This document shows positions 6,990 to 12,317 of a stretch of DNA of 12,317 bases, one piece after another. Source of the DNA: an uncultured Erysipelotrichaceae bacterium (GTDB lineage: Bacteria; Bacillota_I; Bacilli_A; RFN20; CAG-826); the NCBI GenBank assembly GCA_902799855.1, contig CADCCA010000037.1, positions 1-12,317 of the forward strand, written 5' to 3'. A program made the position numbers and the translations under genes. How positions within the stretch are numbered: the stretch's first letter is position 1; each line of letters begins with the position of its first letter. The notes below the pieces were generated by a model. The model was not told where the DNA came from and ran no database searches. It was given only the letters and a program-made list of their open reading frames with translations.

Positions 6990-7035
6990 CCTTCAATATG
7001 TATTGAATAATACCAACAAACATCTATATTTTCAA
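6990..7035 (-). promoter_or_regulatory. Promoter of the ABC transporter
   Basis: Minus strand: -35 TTGAAA (7030-7035), a 17-nt spacer, -10 TATTAT (7007-7012), expected start near 7000, then GAAGG (6990-6994) ahead of ATG 6980. A palindrome covers the -10 and start site (listed separately). Confidence 0.65.
6992..7007. promoter_or_regulatory. Perfect 16-bp palindrome, candidate operator of the ABC transporter
   Basis: TTCAATA-TG-TATTGAA is a perfect inverted repeat with 7-bp arms. It overlaps the last base of the -10 and extends across the predicted transcription start into the SD, where a bound repressor would block transcription. A TetR-type regulator is encoded about 1.1 kb away. I did not find the same palindrome in that regulator's own promoter region, so the pairing is inference. 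Confidence 0.5.
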
Positions 7036-7037
7036 CA

Positions 7038-7069
7038 AAGATGATTTTATTTTTATTAAAATCTATCTT
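7038..7069 (-). terminator. Hairpin after the membrane-protein pair (weak terminator)
   Basis: AAGAT-A-GATTTTA, a 7-nt loop, then TAAAATC-ATCTT: 12 bp with one bulge, directly after the TAG at 7070-7072. The stem is nearly all A-T and the following tract is only TTTG-like, so it may be a weak terminator or an RNA-stabilising end. It separates the pair from the transporter promoter. Confidence 0.4.
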
Positions 7070-7579
7070 CTACTTTTTAAAGGTATGAGTTAATGCCCAA
7101 GTTTCTTCGCCTTCTTCTTGGATGTTGTGCTTGGTTGGAAACTCATCGCTAACACCAGAACGAAGAGCGGCTTCGCTTAATAAATATGAGAGTATTTCTT
7201 TCTTTTTTATTTTGAGCAAAATGAAGATAATTAACGAGAATAAAGCGATGAAAAAAGAGGTTAAAGAAATATAGAGAAAACTAATGTAGAAAAAGACATA
7301 TGGTTTAAGGAAGAAAAACGCTAAAAGGAAGAGAGCCCCTACTCCCGCAAAAATGATGGATAAGAGTGGCGCGCTACTATTTACCACGTTATATTGTTTT
7401 TCTAATTTTTTAGTAGCTTTATAGTCTTCAATTTCTTTTGGTTCTCTTTGGAAATTTAAAACCACAGTGTTATTGGGTTTGAGATCTTCTTGCGAGGCTA
7501 AAGACCAACCGAAAGATGCTTGCTGTTTGGTGTATTCTTCTACTTTTGAAAGAGGAACTCTTTTACTTTTGTTTTCCAT
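7070..7579 (-). CDS. Unrecognised two-helix membrane protein (paralog of its upstream neighbour)
   Basis: 169 aa of unknown family. The N-terminal soluble part (1-66) has GWSLA (W25), a VVLNFQRE strand and a charged stretch ending LEKQ. Two membrane helices follow at about 69-91 and 95-122, then a basic KIKKKE border and a charged tail of about 40 residues. The soluble part and helix positions match the 154-aa protein encoded just upstream (FxWxL at the same W25, N....LxFxR, Y...EK), which points to tandem duplication. The start codon lies inside the upstream gene (17-nt overlap), so translation is probably coupled. The gene lies between that paralog and the ABC transporter on the same strand, so a role with the transporter is possible but unproven. 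Confidence 0.7.
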   Translation of the reverse strand: MENKSKRVPLSKVEEYTKQQASFGWSLASQEDLKPNNTVVLNFQREPKEIEDYKATKKLEKQYNVVNSSAPLLSIIFAGVGALFLLAFFFLKPYVFFYISFLYISLTSFFIALFSLIIFILLKIKKKEILSYLLSEAALRSGVSDEFPTKHNIQEEGEETWALTHTFKK

Positions 7580-8027
7580 ATTTTTCTCTTAACGCTTGCA
7601 TCTTTTCTTCAGCGTTTTTCACGATTTCTTTTTCATTATCTAGATATTTTAATAATTGTTTACTGCGTAAATAGAAAAGTAAGACATCTCCCCCTAAAAA
7701 TAAGGAAGCAGGGATGAAAAAGACTAAAAAGCAAGTCAAAGTATCCATCACTTTTAATAATGAAATGATTAAAGCAGCGGTAATAAGAGCAAAAGCAACC
7801 GCTACTAAAATGATTAAGCTCCAGAAAGGAAGTAACTTTGGCGAGGTTTCTTTTTCAATCTCCACCATTTCTTGATAATAAGGAACATTTTCGTCTCTTT
7901 CAAAATAAAGGATACTTGGAGCGTTTTCCTTTTTCTCTTCTTTGACCAATTTCCAATCGAAAAGTCCCATTAAATAAACGGAACGACTAACCGAATGGCT
8001 ATTAACTTTTCTTTGGCATGTTTCCAT
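7563..8027 (-). CDS. Unrecognised two-helix membrane protein (first of the paralogous pair)
   Basis: 154 aa of unknown family. The soluble N-terminus contains FDWKLV (W25) and SILYFERD. Membrane helices lie at about 68-91 and 96-118, followed by a positively charged, probably coiled cytoplasmic tail (KQLLKYLDNEKEIVKNAEEK). The start at 8027 has no clear SD. It is supported by the paralog downstream, in which the W25 motif and first helix fall at the same residue numbers without gaps. A TATAAT box lies 22-28 nt upstream. The gene diverges from the TetR-type regulator across about 100 bp, the usual layout for a regulator and its target. Confidence 0.68.
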   Translation of the reverse strand: METCQRKVNSHSVSRSVYLMGLFDWKLVKEEKKENAPSILYFERDENVPYYQEMVEIEKETSPKLLPFWSLIILVAVAFALITAALIISLLKVMDTLTCFLVFFIPASLFLGGDVLLFYLRSKQLLKYLDNEKEIVKNAEEKMQALREKYGKQK

Positions 8028-8049
8028 ATCGTTATTCTATCGTTTAGAC

Positions 8050-8084
8050 ATTATATTCACAAGAATTATTTATTATTTAAATAA
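8050..8084. promoter_or_regulatory. Divergent promoter region with AT palindrome
   Basis: On the minus strand a perfect TATAAT (8050-8055) serves the membrane-protein pair; its -35 is poor. On the plus strand TATATC (8093-8098) is a weak -10 candidate for the regulator. Between them lies a perfect 12-bp palindrome, TTATTTAAATAA (8073-8084). An all-A/T palindrome of this length can arise by chance here, so its role as an operator is only suggested by position. Confidence 0.35.
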
Positions 8085-8128
8085 GGGACCTTTATATCTT
8101 GCTAATTTTAAATATAGAAGTTACAATA

Positions 8129-8683
8129 ATGTTACAAAGTATGATTAATCGTAAACATAGCACTAAAGACTACATTACTATTGCTCTTTACTATTTAATG
8201 TCAAAAAAGGACTATGAATCCACCACAGTCACTGACATTTGTAACAAAGCTCGTGTTTCTCGTATGTCCTTCTATCGTTATTTCAATAACAAGGAAGACA
8301 TCTTTATCAATTACTGCGATGAAAGATTCGAAGAATTTTTTGCCCAAGTGAAAGAGAAGAACATTAACAATATCAGATCATTCTTGATTGAAATCTTCTT
8401 GTTCTTAAAGAAATATGCGAGACAAGTTAATGTTTTAAAGAAAGCCCATAAAGAAAACTTAATCGTTGAAAAGTTTACTGATTACGGAACATATTTGGCT
8501 AAGCACATCAACTTGATGGTTGATAATAACCCTATCGCTAACCGCATTTTAGCAGCCTTCCTTGCTGGTGGCACCGCTAACATCTTATTATTGTGGTTCG
8601 AATTAGGCTTAGATGTCCCACCAGAAGAGATGGCCGAAATTGCGACAAATATCTTCCGCTCAATCGGAGAAAAAACGCATTAA
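8129..8683 (+). CDS. TetR/AcrR-family transcriptional regulator
   Basis: 184 aa from ATG 8129. The N-terminal three-helix DNA-binding domain is classic TetR: an amphipathic helix 1, then the helix-turn-helix TTVTDICNKARVSRMSFYRYF at about 32-52 followed by NNKEDIF. The remaining 120 residues are all-helical with a hydrophobic C-terminal segment (ILAAFLAGGTANILLLWFELGL), as in ligand-binding and dimer domains. A reading from TTG 8099 is possible, but a weak plus-strand -10 (8093-8098) would place the transcription start after it; ATG 8141 is the other candidate. AGAAG precedes 8129 at about 8 nt. The divergent membrane-protein pair and the ABC transporter beyond it are the likely targets. The inducer cannot be read from sequence. 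Confidence 0.87.
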   Translation: MLQSMINRKHSTKDYITIALYYLMSKKDYESTTVTDICNKARVSRMSFYRYFNNKEDIFINYCDERFEEFFAQVKEKNINNIRSFLIEIFLFLKKYARQVNVLKKAHKENLIVEKFTDYGTYLAKHINLMVDNNPIANRILAAFLAGGTANILLLWFELGLDVPPEEMAEIATNIFRSIGEKTH

Positions 8684-8728
8684 TTTTTGAACGCTTATAT
8701 ACACGAATTAAATAGCATTTCAAAGAGA

Positions 8729-8769
8729 AAAAAACAGAAAACTATACACTGTATAAAAATATGTTTTTT
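8729..8769 (+). terminator. Possible AT-rich terminator after the TetR gene
   Basis: Outer arms AAAAAACA (8729-8736) and TGTTTTTT (8762-8769) can pair. Inside is TATAC-ACT-GTATA (8743-8755), separated by a symmetric 6-nt internal loop. The T-tract follows 46 nt after the TetR stop. The pairing is weak and the inner part could instead be a protein-binding palindrome. Confidence 0.35.
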
Positions 8770-8807
8770 CCTCTTTTCTTTTATTCCTTAAATTAAATAC
8801 TATATAT

Positions 8808-8875
8808 GCACACGCCCTATAAAAGTGTGTCACCACTTTAGGGCATAATGACATAAGTATTTTGGGGAAATACTT
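8808..8875 (+). promoter_or_regulatory. Structured leader of the nrdD operon with competing hairpins
   Basis: Three inverted repeats are packed here. A: GCACAC/GTGTGT (8808-8813 with 8825-8830). B: GCCCT/AGGGC plus AAAGTG/CACTTT (8814-8844, with a 3-nt bulge), about 11 bp and partly GC-rich. C: AAGTATTT/AAATACTT (8855-8862 with 8868-8875), a perfect 8-bp stem with loop TGGGG. A and B share the GTG at 8825-8827, so they exclude one another. No poly-T tract follows B or C, so this does not look like a simple terminator. The nrdD SD AAGGAG (8896-8901) lies 20 nt after C. I do not recognise a known riboswitch or a complete NrdR box pair. Confidence 0.45.
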
Positions 8876-8908
8876 TAAGTATATTTAGAACTAATAAGGA
8901 GAAGCTCT

Positions 8909-11284
8909 ATGCTTAGAATTAAGAAAAGAGATGGCGGAATCGAAGATTTTGACATTAGCAAAATTGAGAACGCGATCGAAAAAGCCTTTATGGCGGAACA
9001 CAAATTTTACAACCATGACATCATTGAGATGTTAGCTTTACGCACCACTGCCGAATTCAATAAAAAAGTCGTCAATGACACCATCGGCATTGAAGATGTG
9101 CAAGACGCAGTCGAAATCGTCTTAATCCAAGCGGGTTACGTTGATGTTGCTCGTTCATACATCATCTATCGTAAACAACATCAAAATTTACGTGATATTA
9201 AAGAAACCAACCTCAACTATAAGAACGTCGTTGACAATTATTTAAAGATTAACGACTGGCGTGTTAAAGAAAACAGCACCGTCACCTATTCCGTAGGCGG
9301 CCTTATTTTGAGCAATAGCGGCGCTGTCACAGCCAATTACTGGTTATCTGAAGTCTATGATGATGAAATCGGTAACGCTCATAGAAACGCCGAAATTCAC
9401 ATCCATGACTTGTCCATGCTTACTGGCTATTGCGCTGGTTGGTCATTAAAGCAACTCATCCAAGAAGGTTTAGGTGGCGTTCCTGGAAAGATCACTTCTT
9501 CTCCTGCTAACCACTTAAGCACTCTTTGTAACCAAATGGTTAACTTCTTAGGTATCATGCAAAACGAATGGGCAGGCGCTCAAGCTTTCTCCTCTTTCGA
9601 TACCTATTTAGCCCCATTTGTTAAGGTTGATCATTTAACCTATAAAGAAGTCAAACAATGCATCCAATCATTCATCTATGGTGTTAATACACCAAGTAGA
9701 TGGGGTACCCAAGCTCCATTCACTAACATCACTCTTGACTGGGTCGTTCCAAACGATATGGCCGAACTCAACTGTTTAGTGGGTGGCAAAGAAATGGACT
9801 TCAAGTACAAAGACTGTGTTGAAGAAATGGCAATGGTCAACAAAGCCTTTATCGAAATCATGATCGAAGGCGATGCGAATGGCCGTGGTTTCCAATACCC
9901 AATTCCTACCTATTCCATCACTCGTACATTTGACTGGTCCGAAACAGAAAATAATAAATTATTATTCGAAATGACCGCGAAATACGGTACACCATATTTC
10001 TCTAACTACATCAACTCCGATATGGAACCAAGTGATGTCAGAAGTATGTGCTGCCGCTTAAGACTCGACTTAAGAGAATTAAGAAAGAAATCCGGTGGTT
10101 TCTTCGGTTCAGGTGAATCTACAGGTAGTATTGGTGTTGTCACCATTAATATGCCAAGAATTGCTTACTTAGCTACTGATGAAGCCGACTTCTATCGTAG
10201 ACTTGATCACATCATGGATATCAGCGCTCGTTCACTAAAAGTGAAGAGAAATACCATTACCACCTTAATGGAAGCCGGTTTATATCCATACACCAAGAGA
10301 TATTTAGGTAACTTCAATAACCACTTCAGTACCATTGGTTTAGTCGGTATGAACGAAGCTTGCTTAAACGCTCGTTGGATTAGAAAAGATTTAACAAATC
10401 CAGAATCTATCGAATTCACCAAAGCAGTCTTAAATCACATGAGAGAAAAACTCTCTGATTATCAAGAATTATATGGTGACTTATATAACTTAGAAGCGAC
10501 ACCAGCTGAATCAACAGCCTATCGTTTAGCCAAACACGATAAAGCCATTTATCCAGATATCATTACCGCTAGTGAAAATGGTAGAACTCCATACTATACC
10601 AATAGTTCTCACTTACCAGTTGGTTATACCGAAGACATTTTCAAAGCCCTTGATATTCAAGATGGTTTACAAACTCTTTACACCTCTGGTACAGTCTTCC
10701 ACTGCTTCTTAGGACAAAAGCTCCCAAGCTGGAAATCCTGTATGAATTTAGTGAGAAAGATTGCGGAAAACTATCACATTCCTTACTACACCATGTCTCC
10801 AACCTACAGTGTCTGTAAAGACCATGGTTATGTCACCGGTGAACAATACACCTGTCCAAAATGCGGTAAGAGAACAGAAGTCTATTCTAGAATTACTGGT
10901 TACTATCGTCCTGTTCAAAACTGGAATGATGGTAAGACGGAAGAATTCCAACACCGTAAAGTTTATGAACCCGCCAAGAGCAAACTCACTCACAAAGTTA
11001 CCGATGTTTTAGGTAGCCAAGAGGAAGAACAAGAAGAAGCCGTTACTTGTAACGAAATCTTATTATTCGCCACAAAGACTTGCCCAAACTGCAAGATGGC
11101 GAAAATGCTCTTAGATAAAGCTGGTATCAAATATAGCGTTGTTGACGCGGAAGAAAACGCTGATCAAACCAAAGCCTTTGGTGTCAGAAAAGCCCCAACA
11201 CTTATCGTTCCTAAGGGTGATGGCACTAACGATGTCTTTGAAAACGCCTCTAACATTAAAGGCTACATTGAAAGTTTAAACTAA
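8909..11284 (+). CDS. nrdD: Anaerobic (class III) ribonucleoside-triphosphate reductase with fused C-terminal redoxin domain
   Basis: Reduces ribonucleotides to deoxyribonucleotides with a glycyl radical, without oxygen. The N-terminal ATP-cone (about 1-95) is the allosteric site. The catalytic barrel holds YCAGW (C175) and MCCR (C381/C382), candidates for the active-site cysteines. A zinc ribbon CKDHG...CPKC (C636, H639, C649, C652) precedes the radical motif RITGYYRP (G664). After an acidic EEEQEEA linker (about 708-713), residues 717-791 form a glutaredoxin/thioredoxin-like domain with CPNC (725-728) and the cis-proline in KAPT (P763). The usual enzyme is about 700-730 aa, so the extra 75 residues are the fusion. 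Start: AAGGAG 7 nt before ATG. The flavoprotein gene follows after one nucleotide. No complete nrdG activase gene is in the window. The fused redoxin suggests a thiol-dependent rather than formate-dependent enzyme. Confidence 0.95.
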   Translation: MLRIKKRDGGIEDFDISKIENAIEKAFMAEHKFYNHDIIEMLALRTTAEFNKKVVNDTIGIEDVQDAVEIVLIQAGYVDVARSYIIYRKQHQNLRDIKETNLNYKNVVDNYLKINDWRVKENSTVTYSVGGLILSNSGAVTANYWLSEVYDDEIGNAHRNAEIHIHDLSMLTGYCAGWSLKQLIQEGLGGVPGKITSSPANHLSTLCNQMVNFLGIMQNEWAGAQAFSSFDTYLAPFVKVDHLTYKEVKQCIQSFIYGVNTPSRWGTQAPFTNITLDWVVPNDMAELNCLVGGKEMDFKYKDCVEEMAMVNKAFIEIMIEGDANGRGFQYPIPTYSITRTFDWSETENNKLLFEMTAKYGTPYFSNYINSDMEPSDVRSMCCRLRLDLRELRKKSGGFFGSGESTGSIGVVTINMPRIAYLATDEADFYRRLDHIMDISARSLKVKRNTITTLMEAGLYPYTKRYLGNFNNHFSTIGLVGMNEACLNARWIRKDLTNPESIEFTKAVLNHMREKLSDYQELYGDLYNLEATPAESTAYRLAKHDKAIYPDIITASENGRTPYYTNSSHLPVGYTEDIFKALDIQDGLQTLYTSGTVFHCFLGQKLPSWKSCMNLVRKIAENYHIPYYTMSPTYSVCKDHGYVTGEQYTCPKCGKRTEVYSRITGYYRPVQNWNDGKTEEFQHRKVYEPAKSKLTHKVTDVLGSQEEEQEEAVTCNEILLFATKTCPNCKMAKMLLDKAGIKYSVVDAEENADQTKAFGVRKAPTLIVPKGDGTNDVFENASNIKGYIESLN

Positions 11285-11285
11285 T

Positions 11286-12206
11286 ATGATTGATGTAGTG
11301 ATTATTGGTGGCGGTCCTGCTGGCATGAGCGTAGCACTTAACTTGCTACGCGCTGGCCATTCCGTCCTCATCTTAGAGAAGGAGAATTTCGGTGGTCAAA
11401 TCGCTAATTCTCCACGCGTTGAAAATATCCCTGGCACAAAGGAGATTTCTGGCTTAGATTTTGCCGGTAATCTCTTTGAACAAATTCTCGACTTAGGTGC
11501 GAAATTTGAACTTGAAGAAGTGACCAGAGTCTTAAAACTTGAAGATACTTTTGAAGTCACAACAAATTATCATACATATGAAGCTAGAGCCGTTGTCTTA
11601 GCTAACGGGGTCAAGCACCGCAAAATGAACCTTCCAAACGAAGAAGAATTCATCGGTAAAGGTATTTCTTTCTGTGCGGTATGCGATGGCGCATTTTATA
11701 AGGATAAAGACGTCTATTTAATTGGAGACGCTAACACCGCTCTTCAATACGCCTTAATGCTGGCTAATACATGCTCCAATGTTTATATGTTTACCTTATT
11801 TGACCGTTTCTTTGCTGATCAAATCTTAATTGATAGATTGAAACAAAAAGATAACATCCATATTACTCACAATATGAATCTTATCGCTTATCTTGGTCAA
11901 AACGAATTAGCTGGTCTCCGCTTTGAAAACACTATTGATCGTTCAATTCACGAATATCCAACTAATAACGTCTTCGTAGCGATTGGACAAGTTTCACAAA
12001 ACGATTTATTCAAATCCTTAGTGCAAACCGATGATCATGGCTTCATCATTACTAACGAAAAGATGGAAACATCTCTTCCAGGTATCTTCGCCATAGGCGA
12101 CACAAGAAAAAAAGACGTCAGACAAGTCGCTTCTGCGATTGGTGATGCCTCGGTTGCCAGCGTCTTTATTGATAAATATTTACAACTTAATAACCGCGTA
12201 AGGTAA
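11286..12206 (+). CDS. trxB: Thioredoxin-reductase-like flavoprotein lacking NADPH motifs
   Basis: 306 aa, the normal length for low-molecular-weight thioredoxin reductase, which passes electrons from FAD through a disulfide to thioredoxin-like proteins. FAD binding is intact: GGGPAG (8-13), FGGQI (35-39), IFAIGDTR (267-274) and RQVASAIGD (279-287). The redox disulfide is CAVC (C130, C133). The NADPH site is not: the canonical GGGDSA reads GDANTA (148-153), and the 2'-phosphate motif HRRxxFRA reads TLFDRFFA (170-177). This pattern is known from ferredoxin-dependent flavin thioredoxin reductases of clostridia and other pyridine-nucleotide-independent relatives, so ferredoxin may be the donor (inference). 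The gene starts 1 nt after nrdD with no strong SD, so it is coupled to it. The CPNC domain of NrdD is its obvious partner. Confidence 0.88.
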   Translation: MIDVVIIGGGPAGMSVALNLLRAGHSVLILEKENFGGQIANSPRVENIPGTKEISGLDFAGNLFEQILDLGAKFELEEVTRVLKLEDTFEVTTNYHTYEARAVVLANGVKHRKMNLPNEEEFIGKGISFCAVCDGAFYKDKDVYLIGDANTALQYALMLANTCSNVYMFTLFDRFFADQILIDRLKQKDNIHITHNMNLIAYLGQNELAGLRFENTIDRSIHEYPTNNVFVAIGQVSQNDLFKSLVQTDDHGFIITNEKMETSLPGIFAIGDTRKKDVRQVASAIGDASVASVFIDKYLQLNNRVR

Positions 12207-12317
12207 CAAACTTTAAACCTTTACTTAGCAGATAATCTCTAAGTTTAGTGGCCTCCTGTTCGTCAACATCATGGAGGCCTTTTATTATGCAGCCTTCACG
12301 ATCGACAAACTTTTGTA
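12187..12317 (-). CDS. Partial 3' end of a convergent gene (unrecognised)
   Basis: On the minus strand one frame stays open from the window edge for 42 codons to TAA (12187-12189). The last residues read KLRDYLLSKGLKFVTLRGY, preceded by FVDREGCIIKGLHDVDEQEA. The composition is protein-like, and it overlaps the end of the flavoprotein gene by 20 nt, as happens in compact genomes. I do not recognise the family. An NrdG-type activase would suit the context, but no motif in this tail shows it. Confidence 0.45.
   Translation of the reverse strand, partial: QKFVDREGCIIKGLHDVDEQEATKLRDYLLSKGLKFVTLRGY
12250..12286 (+). terminator. Terminator of the nrdD-trxB operon
   Basis: A perfect 7-bp GC-rich stem, GGCCTCC (12250-12256) with GGAGGCC (12273-12279), has inner TGTT/AACA pairing in the loop and is followed by TTTTATT. 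It lies 44 nt after the flavoprotein stop. It falls within the apparent coding end of the convergent minus-strand gene, so that gene would carry the opposing operon's terminator in its 3' end. Confidence 0.6.

Noticed and set aside
7563..7579. The two membrane-protein genes as one frameshifted gene
   Set aside because: Each has a complete N-terminal domain and two helices, and they align with each other end to end, so they are duplicates rather than halves.
8053..8066. Rex-type redox operator in the divergent promoter
   Set aside because: Only one half-site (TTGTGAA on the minus strand) is present; the inverse half at proper spacing is missing.
8099..8128. TTG start for the TetR gene, adding ten residues
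   Set aside because: The extra residues (LILNIEVTI) are not typical of TetR N-termini, and the only weak -10 on this strand would start the transcript after 8099.
8796..8812. NrdR-box-like sequence upstream of nrdD
   Set aside because: ATACTATATAT matches the first half of the NrdR consensus, but the second half reads GCACA rather than TGTGT, and there is no second box at the usual spacing of about 31 bp.
117..12206. Mollicutes-type genetic code (TGA as tryptophan)
   Set aside because: All tryptophans in conserved motifs are TGG and no gene needs an in-frame TGA to be complete.

Overview
The window is AT-rich bacterial DNA with standard-code genes: tryptophan is TGG and every stop seen is TAA or TAG. 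It has Gram-positive-type Shine-Dalgarno sites and an anaerobic (class III) ribonucleotide reductase. Together these suggest an anaerobic Bacillota/Bacilli-type organism, perhaps an uncultured gut lineage related to Mollicutes. That is inference; no marker gene settles it.

Left part (1-2360), accessory in character. A minus-strand gene encodes five DUF4379-like zinc ribbons, a central PD-(D/E)XK/Vsr-like nuclease and a C-terminal NUMOD1-like DNA-binding module, so it resembles a mobile or homing-type nuclease. It follows a small unrecognised gene. Both genes stop with TAG directly at a hairpin terminator, and the two terminators share an exact 16-bp direct repeat that brackets the nuclease gene. 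To the right, 2160-2280 holds a plus-strand fragment resembling the T-arm and 3' acceptor end of a tRNA, a possible old attachment site. The extreme left edge has a strong promoter and ribosome-binding site leading to only a seven-codon ORF.

Middle (2320-8027), minus strand. tRNA-Thr(GGT) has its own promoter and terminator. Upstream lie rimO, which has lost about 55 codons between the radical SAM and TRAM regions and is out of frame, and a 1118-residue MacB/FtsX-type ABC transporter with a very large extracellular domain, joined to rimO by a 1-nt overlap. The transporter promoter carries a perfect 16-bp palindrome over its -10 and start site. Next come two overlapping membrane-protein genes that look like a tandem duplication. 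They diverge from a plus-strand TetR-type regulator (8129-8683), the obvious local candidate to control them and the transporter.

Right part (8684-12317), plus strand. A structured leader precedes nrdD, whose product has a glutaredoxin/thioredoxin-like domain fused at its C-terminus. One nucleotide later comes a thioredoxin-reductase-like flavoprotein that keeps its FAD sites and CxxC but lacks both NADPH motifs. This suggests a dedicated, NADPH-independent (perhaps ferredoxin-fed) electron path: flavoprotein to fused redoxin to NrdD. The window ends with a terminator hairpin lying within the apparent 3' end of a convergent minus-strand gene.
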